From Mesoplasma syrphidae (GTDB lineage Bacteria > Bacillota_I > Bacilli_A > Mycoplasmatales > Mycoplasmataceae): a stretch of DNA of 64,000 bases. Below the pieces are notes generated by a model. The model had not been told where the DNA came from. It did no database searches and was given only the letters and a program-made list of their open reading frames with translations. The stretch covers positions 62,001 to 126,000 of the forward strand of contig NZ_CP025257.1 of NCBI RefSeq assembly GCF_002843565.1, in the 5' to 3' direction. The translations under genes were made by a program, and so were the position numbers. The stretch's first letter is position 1. Each line of letters starts with the position of its first letter. This document shows, piece after piece, positions 25,142-34,754 of the stretch.

Positions 25142-25840
25142 ATGTTTACAAATTGAAAAATATTTGAAAATTATAACAATATTTGCGTAACATCTACTGT
25201 TAAACAACAGTTAAATAAATATTATGAATTTTTGGTTAAAGAAAATTCTAAATATAATTTGACAAGAATTACTAACATCAATGAAGTTTTTGAAAAACAT
25301 TTTTTGGATTCTTTGTTGTTCACAGAAAATTATCCAATTAGTAATCAAAAAATTGCAGATATTGGCACTGGCCCTGGATTCCCTGGAGTCGTTATTAAAA
25401 TCTTTTTTCCTGAAACAAAAATTACCCTAATTGAATCCAATAATAAAAAAGTTAACTTCTTAAAACAATTAATTAATGAATTAAACTTAACTGATATTGA
25501 AATCACTAATGAACGAGCAGAAAAATTTTCATTAAATAATATTGAAAAATATGATTTGGTAATTTCTCGTGCCGTTGCTTACTTAGATATTTTATTAGAA
25601 ATTGGAGTTCAAATGATTAAAGTTAATGGACATTTCATAGCATTAAAAGGTCCTCGTGCTGAAGAAGAAATTAATAATTTAAAAGGCAAAGATGAACGCA
25701 TAAAATTGAAGCTTGTTGATAAGCAGATCTTAAAAGATGTTGGATTTGGCACTAGAATTAACTTATTTTATTTAAAAACAGATACCACTAATAAAATGTA
25801 CCCACGAAAGTATTCACAAATTAAAAAGGAATCTCAGTAA
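25142..25840 (+). CDS. rsmG: 16S rRNA (guanine527-N7)-methyltransferase
   Basis: The 232-aa SAM-dependent methyltransferase of 16S rRNA has the SAM-binding loop IADIGTGPGFPGVVI, with ITLIESNNKKVNFLK as the acidic strand and ISRAVAYLDIL after it. The N-terminal helical part YNLTRITN...HFLDSL is typical of GidB. The RBS AAGGAGA is strong. The next gene starts directly after the stop. Confidence 0.96.
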
Positions 25841-26041
25841 ATGTCATGAGAGGATTTAGAGATTGGAGATCTGGTTGAATTTAAGAAACCTCATCCAAGC
25901 AAAACTGTAAAGTGAGAGTTAATTAGAATTGGTGCTAAATATAAATTTCGTAGCAAAGATATTTTTGATTTATTCATTGAATTAAAACGAGAAACAATAA
26001 ATAAACAGTTAAAAAAAATAATAAAGAAAAAAGAGGAATAG
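25841..26041 (+). CDS. DUF951-like small protein
   Basis: The 66-aa protein begins immediately after the rsmG stop. The N-terminal half (LEIGDLVEFKKPHPSK, then WELIRIGAKYKF) matches the DUF951 pattern of a G-D-x-V-x-x-K-K-P-H-P strand followed by a W-x-x-x-R-x-G segment. In the family as I know it, a Cys-x-x-Cys ribbon usually follows; here there is no cysteine, and a Lys-rich helix replaces it. A position next to ychF is common for DUF951 genes. Function unknown; a nucleic-acid role is only a guess. Confidence 0.8.
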
Positions 26042-26044
26042 TAT

Positions 26045-27139
26045 ATGTCATTTAAAGCAGGAATAGTTGGTTTGCCCAATGTTGGAAAATCAACATTGTT
26101 TAACGCAATTACAAATTCAAAAGTTGAAGCAGCAAATTATCCATTTGCAACAATTGAACCAAACGTTGGTGTAGTCGAAGTTCCCGATAAAAGACTTGAT
26201 GATTTAGCAAGAATTTTTGAATCTAAAAAGAAAATCGCTACTACAATTGAATTTGTAGATATTGCAGGTTTAATTGCTGGTGCTTCTAAAGGGGAAGGAC
26301 TTGGAAATGCTTTCTTAGCTAATATTCGTGAAACTGATGCGATTTGTGAAGTTGTAAGATGCTTTGACAACAAAGATATTACTCACGTTGAAGGAACTGT
26401 TGACCCAGTTCGTGATATTGAGATTATTAATCTAGAGTTAATGCTTGCAGATGAGGCAACTATTAAAAAACGTCTTGAAAGAATTGCACCAAAAGTTAAA
26501 AGCGGTGATAAAGCACACTCGTTTGAAAACGAAGTCTTGCAAAAATTACAGGTGTGTTTAGCTGAAGGGCAACTATTAAACAATTTAGAATTAAGTGAGG
26601 AGGAAACAAAAGTTTTAAAAGGTTTCCAACTTTTAACATCAAAAAAATTTATATACGTATGTAATGTCAATGATGATGATCTTCAAGAAGATAATAATTA
26701 TGTGCAACAAGTTAAGGAGTTTGCTCAAAAATCTGGATCTCATGTAGTCAAAATTTGTGCAAAGATTGAAGAAGATTTATCAGAAGCAACTGAAGAAGAG
26801 AAAAAAGAGTTTTTGGCTGATTTGGGTGCTTCACAATCTGGATTAGATTCTTTAATTCAAGCAGCTTATGCAACACTGGGACTACAAACATACTTCACTG
26901 CTGGTCCGCAAGAGGCTCGTTCATGACAATTTCCAAAAGGAGCAACAGCTCCACAGTGTGCAGGAATTATTCATACAGATTTTGAAAAAGGATTTATTAA
27001 AGCAGATATTTATCATATTGATGATCTTTTAGATTGTGGAACAGAAAAGGCAGTTAAAGAATCAGGTAAAATGCGTCTTGAAGGTAAACAATATATTATG
27101 CAAGATGGAGATGTTTGCTTTTTTAAATTTAATAACTAA
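26045..27139 (+). CDS. ychF: Redox-regulated ATPase YchF (Obg-family)
   Basis: The 364-aa TRAFAC-class P-loop protein binds ribosomes and prefers ATP over GTP in characterised members. The Walker A is GLPNVGKST (residues 9-17), the G3 region is FVDIAGLIAGASKGEGLG, and the C-terminal TGS domain includes TYFTAGPQEARSWQFPKGATAPQCAG and MQDGDVCFFKF. The length is normal. It starts 3 bases after the DUF951 stop, forming an rsmG-DUF951-ychF unit. Confidence 0.97.
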
Positions 27140-27199
27140 AATTGACCAATATAATTTTTTATATTAGATAAGCAAATGTATTATTAAATGGAGGATATA

Positions 27200-27886
27200 A
27201 TGGCTGAAGTTAAAAAAACTTTGACATCCAATGGCAACAAAATTAACTATTATATTCGCTATGGAAATCAAAAAAATATTATTGTAAGAGTTAGAGAGGG
27301 ATTAATTTTTGTTTCAGCACCACATAACTCTCCTGATTGAGAAATTGAGAAATTAATTTATAAAAATTTATCAAAAATAATTAAAGTTCAAACAAACTAT
27401 GAGGTTCGTTCAAAACATGATTTTTATGGAACTCAACCATGAGTAAAAATTTTTGATAATTTTGTAAATGTAACATTAATAGATCAAAACATTCATGCAA
27501 AGCAAACGTCTGAAGGAATTGTTATGAAGGATTATCATGATCATGAATTACAATTAAACAAGCTTTATTCTTTTTTAGCAAATTCCTACAAAAACTGATT
27601 TATTAATCGTTCTTCACAGTGAGCAGTTAACATGAATGTCCACTTTAAAAATTTAAATGTGAGAGTTATGAATCTTAAATGAGGAGTTTGTTACCCTATT
27701 CAAGAAAAAATTATTTTTAATACTAAATTACTGCATTTTAGATCAGAAATTATTGACTATGTAATTGTTCATGAATTAGCACATTTGCGCCATCATAATC
27801 ACTCAAAAGATTTCTGAAGGTTTGTTGAGCAACATTTGCCAAACTATAGAGAATTACAAAATGAGTTAAATGGCGCAGGACTTTAA
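27200..27886 (+). CDS. YgjP-like zinc metallopeptidase
   Basis: The 228-aa protein belongs to the YgjP/DUF45 (SprT-like) group. The zinc-binding helix is VIVHELAHLRHHNHSKDFW, giving H-E-x-x-H plus a downstream His. The preceding MNLKWGVCYP corresponds to the family R-W-G-S-C segment. It is preceded by a GGAGG site and followed by a strong terminator. The physiological substrate is unknown. Confidence 0.9.
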
Positions 27887-27896
27887 TGTTTATTTT

Positions 27897-27936
27897 AAAA
27901 CAAATGAGTGATATCATTTGTTTTTTTTTTTTTTTT
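27897..27936 (+). terminator. Strong terminator with a very long T-run
   Basis: ACAAATGA pairs with TCATTTGT around a 6-base loop, followed by about 17 consecutive T. The homopolymer is long enough to be prone to length change. Confidence 0.92.
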
Positions 27937-27941
27937 AAAAT

Positions 27942-27977
27942 AATGTAAATTTTTTATTTTTTTAAAAAGTTTACATT
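27942..27977. repeat. 15-bp inverted repeat at the promoter of the permease pair
   Basis: AATGTAAATTTTTTA (27942-27956) faces TAAAAAGTTTACATT (27963-27977), complementary with one wobble, around a T-only spacer. The right arm runs into a TATAAT (27977-27982) ahead of the permease gene. It has no T-tail on its right, so an operator is more likely than a rightward terminator. Confidence 0.6.
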
Positions 27978-28036
27978 ATAATAATAAGAATATTTAAATT
28001 TGCTTAATTTGAATACTAAAAAGAGAGGATTATATT

Positions 28037-29686
28037 ATGAAACTTAAAAAAATAAAAGCATCTGATAAAGACCATAAAATTGGTGTCAGGCATGGAATTT
28101 GGATGCTCTTTAGTTATATTGCTGGGATAACGTTCGTTATGCATTTTGGAGTATTTAATGGGGAGAGATCGGAAAACCACCAAGTAATACAACTTGGGTA
28201 TCATATTGTATGAATTATGGCTGCCATATCAATAACAATTTTCATTACAGCCTGAGCTTTTATCAGATTAATAAAAACTCACCCAACAACTACAGGTGGA
28301 GGAGCTCAATATGCTAGAACTGCGCTTGGAAAATATATGAGTGTTTTATATAGCTGTTTTTCAATAGGAGTAATTAGTTTGCTATTTATTTCTATGATCG
28401 TTACTTTAAGAACAACATTATCAGTTGATAATTGATTAAAAGAACATGTATTTGGTAGCTGAACAAACTTTGTATTAGACTTTGGTGGTGTAATTTTTGC
28501 CGTAACAGCAGGAATCACATCATATTGAGGTGTGCATAGATTTAAAAAAGTATCAACATTTTTATCTTATGCTTCATGAACAATTACAGGATTAATTACA
28601 GTGATTGCATTTGTTTTAATTTTTGGGGGCAGAACAAACACAGACGGAAATGGAAATCCAATTACTCCAATCGAATCAAAATTAACCTTTAGTTGATTCC
28701 AATATGCGTTTATTGTTTTCTTCTTCAGTTATGGAGGATTTGAAACATTTATTAGTACGGGAAAGGCAATTAAAAATCGCAGAAAAAACTTGCCAATTAT
28801 TGTAATGGTAGCTTTAGGATTAACATCACTATTTTTCGTATTATTTTCAGGATTATTCTTATTCACTTTGATAAGTAACTTTACTGATACACCAAACTTG
28901 GAAATCTTTAAAAGATTAGATATATTATTTAAAACAAAACAACAATACTTTTTTGGATTTGGAGTTACTATTATCATAGTTTACATGTTATTCAATAGAT
29001 TTAACTCAATTACGCAAATGTCATACTATGGATCAAACAGCGTTGACTCTTTAGTTCAACAAAACTTTTTACCTAAAAAAATTGGAGTTACAAATGCTAA
29101 TAACGTATCAACAAAAGGGCTACTAATAAGTATTTGCTTAAGCTTAATTTTGGCAGTGTTTTTCTTATTAATACCAGATTCTATTGAAGGCATAACAGGA
29201 TCAACATCTTTTTTTAACTTTGATTCAGTAGCTGGAGCAGTTGGATTTATTTATATTTCAATGTATTCAATGGTTATTCTTTGTGCAATAACTTTATCAC
29301 TTAAAAAGAAAATAACTTCAAAGTGATGAGAAATAGCATTATGAATTGGAACAGTAGTTTTCTTAATGGTCATTTTATTTTACCAAATTTATCAATTAAT
29401 TAATCAAATGATTCCAAAAGAAAATCAAACAAACTCCGAATATGCTCAAGCATTAATTGGAGCATTGACGCAAATTTTATTCTATTGTGCAATAGTGGCC
29501 ACATCACTATTCATACGTTTTGTAATTCATCCAAAACTTGAAACACAGCTATCACCACAAGAAGTTAAGCAACAAGATGAATTTATTAATCAATATTACT
29601 ATGCATCTGATGTTATTGAAGATGATGAAGAGGAAGTGCTTACACAAAAACGAGAATCAAAAGCAATTCAAAAACGGGCAGTTTAA
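28037..29686 (+). CDS. Amino acid permease (APC-like), first of a tandem pair
   Basis: The 549-aa membrane protein has 12 or more predicted helices. Helix 1 carries SYIAGITFVMHFGVFNGERS, and TTTGGGAQYARTALGKYMSVL resembles the APC G-G-x-Y-x-Y-x-x-x-x-x-G segment after helix 2. FFFSYGGFETFISTGKAIKN fits the helix-6 gate. The C-terminal tail of about 50 residues is hydrophilic and acidic (VIEDDEEEVL) then basic. The next permease begins 30 bases downstream with its own AAGGAG, so both are probably co-transcribed from the inverted-repeat promoter. Confidence 0.85.
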
Positions 29687-29716
29687 ATTATTTAATAATA
29701 AATAAGGAGTAAACTA

Positions 29717-31294
29717 ATGAGAAGAAAAAGTTTTACAAAATCAGCACTAGTATTTTTAGTGTTTGCAATTGTTTTTAGTTTTCGAAATATCGTTAACAAT
29801 CAATCCCAATTTGGAGTGATGACTTTGGTTTTATTCTTAATTGGAGGAATAATTTATGCAATTCCCATTACGTTCGTTTCAATCGAGTTTAATAGTATTA
29901 AAAAACTTCGTAATAATGAAGCGGGTCTTGGAGGATGATGCATCTATTCTTTAGGAGAAAAAAATGGTTTCATCGCGAGCTGATCATCTTATTTTGCTAA
30001 CGTGTTCTTTTTTGCAACACTAGCACCATTTGCTGTAATATCAGTATCATTTGTAATTATGGGAAACAATGGATTTGATATTTTAGCAAGTCAATTGGTT
30101 GCAAAAGGCATTAGTGAGAATAACGCCACAAGATATTCAACTATGTTATTGTCGCTATTTGCAATTTTACTATTTTGGTTTACAACTTACCTTTCAAAAA
30201 AAGGGCCGAATTGAATTAAACATGTAACCAATATTGGCGGAATGGCTTCTTTATTCTTAGGGTTAATATTCGTAGTTGTTGGTTTGTGCATATCATTACC
30301 GATTGTTTACAAACAAGTTAGCCATAGTTGAAGTTGAGAATTCTTTAATCCGTTAAATGAACATTTTTTTAAGGGAAATACTTGAGCATTCATGTCAGCA
30401 CTTCCATGAGTATTTTTTGCTTATAATGGAATTGAAACAATTGCTGTATTCCAAAAAGATTTAAAAGGTGATCATAAAGCATTTAAGGTAGCAGCTATTT
30501 TAGGAAATGTTTTTACAATTATAATTATGGTTCTTTGTGGTTTAACAATGAGCCTAGTTATTGATCAAGACTTGTTACAAAAATGGGGAATGTCTAATTC
30601 TTACTATAGAGTCTTTCCAGCTCTACTTAATTTAGATCCGGCAACCTCAGTATGAGGACAAATTATCTTAAGACTCACAGCATTAATTTTTGCAGTTAAT
30701 ACTTTTGGAGCTTTAGCATTTTGAACTGTTGGGCCTGCAAAAGTATTCTATTCTGAAAATCCTAAACAAGCAACAGGTAAATGATTATCAAAATTAGATC
30801 ATAATGGAATTCCTACCAATGCTTTAAACTTTCAATTTATTACCGTTGTAGTTTTACTAGTTCTAGTAGGAACAACAACAGAAGGTAAACCTGGAGAAGG
30901 AACTTCTGATTTCTTAGTAACTATTACTCAGGCAACAACATCTTTAGCAATAGTCCCGTTCTTATATTTATTTGTAGGATATATAAGAATTAGGCTAAAA
31001 GACAAAGTTGAAATAGAAATGTGTTTTATTAAAAACAAATATGTAGCAATAGGATTCGCAGTCATGATTATAGCTATTTTGGGAATGGCATTATTCTTTG
31101 GAGTTATTCCGTCTCCACAAAGCTGAGAAGAAAATTGAAAATCGTCACTAATTTCATTAACACTATCATTCTTAGGAACTGTTGTATCAATGGCGTTCGC
31201 ATACTTTATGTGATATTGAAATGTCGACAGAAAACAAAAGAAATTTTCTTCCACAACCAAGGGCAAAGAAAAATCTGTAAGCACTCGAACATAA
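29717..31294 (+). CDS. Amino acid permease (APC-like), second of a tandem pair
   Basis: The 525-aa membrane protein has about 12 helices. The early EAGLGGWCIYSLGEKNGFIA recalls the APC G-G-x-x-x-Y segment, and ALPWVFFAYNGIETIAVFQK fits the helix-6 substrate gate (Y-N-G-I-E). It differs clearly from the upstream permease, so the pair is not a recent duplication. The C-terminal tail is short and Ser/Lys-rich. No terminator directly follows the stop; transcription would run into the 0.5-kb gene-poor region. Confidence 0.85.
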
Positions 31295-31327
31295 CTGTAA
31301 TTAAAAAAAGAGATCAAATTCTAGTGG

Positions 31328-31592
31328 AATAATCTTTGCCTTTGAAAATACTCATACGTAAGAACTACTTGTTTAATCCTTCAGGCAATAGTACTAGGCA
31401 GCAGGACCAAATCATTATTTTTTTGGTGTAATAAAAGTAGCCGCGTTTACAAATGCTGATTCTTTGCTTATCTTAACTGTGATTTACCGAATTGGTCAGC
31501 TATTTAATACCAAATGAAAGCCAAATTAAAGTTATGAATAAAGTGATAGTACATCGTCATATATTAAAGAATAATAATTTGCTTTGAAAATA
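31328..31592 (+). repeat. Imperfect direct repeat pair flanking the remnant
   Basis: A 23-base unit, AATAAT..TT.GC.TTTGAAAATA in consensus, occurs at 31328-31350 and 31570-31592 in the same orientation, 242 bases apart. They match at about 20 of 23 positions if small gaps are allowed. It could be a scar of insertion or deletion, or chance in A/T-rich DNA. Confidence 0.35.
31398..31529 (+). pseudogene. Possible protein remnant (43 codons, unidentified)
   Basis: With TGA as Trp, this frame is open from just after a TAG to TAA and translates to a plausible mixed hydrophobic peptide (for example GPNHYFFGVIKVAAF, then SLLILTVIYRIGQLF). It has no start codon context or ribosome site, and an overlapping frame just upstream (LILQAIVLGSRT) could be its earlier part after a frameshift. 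Parent family not recognised. It may equally be chance. Confidence 0.25.
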
Positions 31593-31729
31593 ACAATATC
31601 AAAAGTTAAAGTAGCGTTATTGTGTATTTAATTGACAAACAGGAAACTTATCATGTGTTAACTAAATTGAAAAAGCGGATGAAATCTTCAAGAATTTTTA
31701 TTAGCAAAGAGTTTAAAACAATTAATCTT

Positions 31730-31756
31730 AAAAGAGAACATTATTCTCTTTTTTTG
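31730..31756 (+). terminator. Intrinsic terminator before the ABC operon
   Basis: AAGAGAA (31732-31738) pairs with TTCTCTT (31744-31750) around a 5-base loop, followed by seven or more T. It probably ends transcripts coming from the permease pair. Confidence 0.8.
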
Positions 31757-31797
31757 TATAAAATAAGTGTAGTCGTTTGACAATAAAAAGGATATTT

Positions 31798-32610
31798 ATG
31801 AGAAAAAGTAATAAAGAAGAAACTGCCTATTTTGAAGTGAAAAACTTAACAAAAATTTTTAAAACAGGTGTTGGGGTAAAAAATGAAAGTTTCACAATTA
31901 ATAAAGGTCAAATTGTTGGTTTTATTGGTGACAATGGAGCTGGAAAAACTACGACAATTAAACTTATTTTTGGGGAATACAAAAAGGATTTGGGGGAAGT
32001 TTTTCTAAAAGGGATTTCTACTGAAAAACCTGAAGCTCTTATTAAAATAGCATTTTTTCCTGATCAAAATAATTATCCGCATCAATATAAAATTAAAGAT
32101 TATGCTTATTATTGTGCTAGTTTAAAAGGAATCACCAAGCAGTATGTAGATCAATATTTTAATCGATTTTTGGAAGCTTTAAGTTTGGAAAAATTTCATA
32201 AAAGTCGATTTGATGAATTGTCTGCAGGAATGCAAAAGCGAGCATTATTATTGGCAACGTTAGTAACAGACCCAGAAATGATTATTTTAGATGAGCCAAC
32301 AGCTAATTTAGATGTCAAATCACGTTTAGAATTCATGGAAGTTTTAAGATTTTTGGCTCGTGAGTATGATAAAACAATTATGATAACAAGCCATAATATT
32401 GATGAATTAAACTTATTAATTGATAAGGTGGTATTAGTCAATCATGGCGAAATCATTTATGAAAATGACTTTGATAAAACAAAAGAAAATTTACGTGATG
32501 TTTATATGAAAGCAATTGGAGATAAAGAAACAACTATTAATTATGAGAAAATTAAGGCTATTGTAAAAGAAGAAAGCGAGAATAAGAAAAATGATAAAAC
32601 AAATTTCTAG
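31798..32610 (+). CDS. ABC transporter ATP-binding protein
   Basis: The 270-aa nucleotide-binding subunit has an intact catalytic set: Walker A GDNGAGKTTT, signature ELSAGMQKRALLLATL, Walker B with Glu MIILDEPTANLD, and the H-loop MITSHNIDEL. It resembles ABC-2 type exporters or regulators rather than importers. The start at 31798 has AAAAAGGAT upstream; an in-frame ATG at 31777 lacks a site. The end overlaps the permease gene by 20 bases, so the two form one transporter. Confidence 0.93.
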   Translation: MRKSNKEETAYFEVKNLTKIFKTGVGVKNESFTINKGQIVGFIGDNGAGKTTTIKLIFGEYKKDLGEVFLKGISTEKPEALIKIAFFPDQNNYPHQYKIKDYAYYCASLKGITKQYVDQYFNRFLEALSLEKFHKSRFDELSAGMQKRALLLATLVTDPEMIILDEPTANLDVKSRLEFMEVLRFLAREYDKTIMITSHNIDELNLLIDKVVLVNHGEIIYENDFDKTKENLRDVYMKAIGDKETTINYEKIKAIVKEESENKKNDKTNF

Positions 32611-34534
32611 TTTTGATAGATCAACTAAATTTCCAATTTTTAAACGACTTACATTTGGTTTTTTAAAGTCTAAAACATGAATTATAATGACTACTTTATG
32701 TTTTTTGGCGATATTAATGATTAATATAGGATCAGCGTTCATTTTTGTAAAAGAAGGGAACCCAAGTAAAACCGCAGCTGTTTTTATTCCGATAGCAATT
32801 ATGATTTTTTACTTAACATATTTTGAAATTCATAGTATATCCTCATCATTTGCCAAGGAAATTCGTAATGGAGTAATGAATTTAGAAATACGTAGTGGGA
32901 TATCTAAGTCCAAACTATTTTATGAAAGAATTTTAGTAAACAAAATGTTTTCGCTTAGTGCAATTGGAATTTTTATTTTCTTATTTTTCTTAATTCATAT
33001 AGTCTCTCCTTATGAGGCTAGTAAACTAATTGCGCTTAAATCAACAGCAGGATTATTTTTTGTTTTATTGTTTGATATGTTTTTGACTGCCATTTTGTTG
33101 TTACTCGTAACTATGAGAAGTTCAATTTTAATGGGTGTCTTTGGAACTATTTTATTTTGCTTAACAGCAATTACCCCAATTATGGGGAGTGTGTCGACAT
33201 TAACAAATAAAAGTAATATTCAGAATTTATCTGAAATCAGCTTGAAATATAATTTGATTAGTAGAGTTAATGAGCTTAGTTATAAGTATGGGAAAAACTC
33301 AAAGATTGAAGAAATGTTAGTTGATATTTCTAAATTTGAAAATTCAATTGAGAAATATATAGATATACAAGGAAATGATATTTCAAAAGATGAACTTGAG
33401 GATAAAAATTTTTATAGTTTTGATGTGAGTACATATAAATTGGCGCAAGGAAAAGGAAGCAGATATGAATACAATTCACTAAATAACAAGTATATCTATG
33501 ATCTTTTAAGTGAGGGTTTATTTACAGAAATTGAGAATAAACCATTAAAATATATTCCAAGTAATTCTGAAAGTGGCTATGATTATAAAGAAATTTATCC
33601 AATTTTAAAGCCTGAAATAAAAAACTTGGCAACTTATAAATTAATGGAAAATTTAACTAAAATTGTCAATTTAGATAAAGAGTTTTTTAGCGAAAAAAAT
33701 AATTATGGAGCAAATGTTATTCATAATTCTATTTTTGTAGAAGAAGATAATCAAAACTACTGAAATGTCTCAAAAAACTTAAATCGAAAAAATATTTTCA
33801 AAGGTGATTTTAATTACAATAATGATTATCAAAAAATAAGCAAAATCGCAAACTCTGAGCTTAGAGACTTTTTAAAAATTGTTGATGATTTTGTTAAGTC
33901 AAAGTATTTGACAACCAATCATCCTTTTAGTGAAAGAAATTATCGTGATGAGCAAATTTTTACCTTTATTGTCAATGAACAAGTTAGTTCTAGTGGAATT
34001 AGTGGAAGTTGAGGCTTTACAGTAACTGATTTTAGTTGGGCAGAGGGAATGAGAACTTCTCTTGGACAACGTACAATTCAAAGAGCTGCTTTTAAGCTAT
34101 TAGAATTAGCAATTCAAATTGAAGATTCAACATATCCATATCGTTTAGATTCAAATTCTGAAAAAAAACTTACAGGTAAAGAAGTTCAAAAAAATCTATT
34201 ATTGAAGAATATGACCAATCCGTTTGACATTATATGAAAACAAATATTTAACGTTCAAACTAACAAAACTTATAATCTAGCTTGAGATCGCTTTTCTTTG
34301 TCAAGTTCAATTGGTTCAAGTAACCCATTGTATATTTACGATGTTGAAGGATATAAAGAACCTAAAACAAATTCAGAAGGGTTTGCAAAATTTTCTGAGG
34401 GACGTAATTATAGTCAAGTGATTTTAGTTGGAAAAACATTTAATGTTGCTGCAAGTTACATTATTATGCTGTTCGTATATTTATTATTGGGACTTTTGGG
34501 ATACTGAATGTTCTATCGAAAAATTATTAAATAA
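32591..34534 (+). CDS. ABC transporter permease with a large non-membrane domain
   Basis: The 647-aa protein is the partner of the ATPase encoded just upstream. Hydrophobic helices occur at about 29-50, 60-80, 112-135, 150-175 and 180-200. A hydrophilic region of roughly 400 residues follows, rich in Lys/Asn/Tyr, and then one C-terminal helix (LLLGLLGY region). This fits ABC-2-like permeases in which a large extracytoplasmic domain lies before the last helix. The domain's sequence is not recognised and could be a binding or secretion module. Substrate is unknown. Confidence 0.82.
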
Positions 34535-34544
34535 GTAGTACATT

Positions 34545-34578
34545 AAAAATCTTCAGGTTTTATAACCTGAAGATTTTT
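34545..34578 (+). terminator. Strong terminator after the ABC operon
   Basis: AAAAATCTTCAGGTT pairs with AACCTGAAGATTTTT around a 4-base loop, a 15-bp perfect stem. T-runs on one side and A-runs on the other allow use on both strands. Confidence 0.93.
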
Positions 34579-34661
34579 AATTATAATTTATTTTTTTTAA
34601 AAAAATCTTTGTAATTTAAATTTCCTATAACTATAAGTTATTACAATTTTTTTTAAAAATT

Positions 34662-34737
34662 TTGTGATTTCAGAAATGGAGTTCTTATAATAAAAATATG
34701 ATTATTTCCAAAAATAAATATTAAAAATGGAAATAAT
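34662..34737 (+). promoter_or_regulatory. Promoter and operator-like inverted repeat of the sucrose operon
   Basis: A -35-like TTGTGA (34662-34667) and -10 TATAAT (34686-34691) are 18 bases apart. Just downstream, ATTATTTCC (34701-34709) and GGAAATAAT (34729-34737) form a 9-bp inverted repeat that would cover the start of transcription or lie at the RNA 5' end. A further small palindrome, ATAACTATAAGTTAT, is at 34627-34641. These suggest a repressor operator or an RNA antiterminator; no regulator gene is adjacent. Confidence 0.6.
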
Positions 34738-34754
34738 TCTAAACAGGAGAGAGT

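Larger units (their letters stand above)
31295..31797. other. Gene-poor 0.5-kb stretch with possible coding remnants
   Basis: This is the longest interval without a recognisable gene. It holds a protein-like open segment at 31398-31529, an imperfect 23-base direct repeat (31328-31350 and 31570-31592), a short open frame at 31610-31786 that overlaps a terminator, and near its right end the promoter region of the ABC operon. Base composition is less A/T-biased than typical spacers in this window, which hints at decayed coding sequence. No RNA gene was recognised. Confidence 0.5.

Noticed and set aside
28037-31294. Recent tandem duplication of the two permeases
   Set aside because: The proteins differ throughout, including at the helix-1 and helix-6 segments, so they are distinct APC members.
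31610-31786. Short plus-strand open frame before the ABC operon
   Set aside because: It runs through a clear terminator and the promoter region, has no good start, and its translation shows no recognisable motif.
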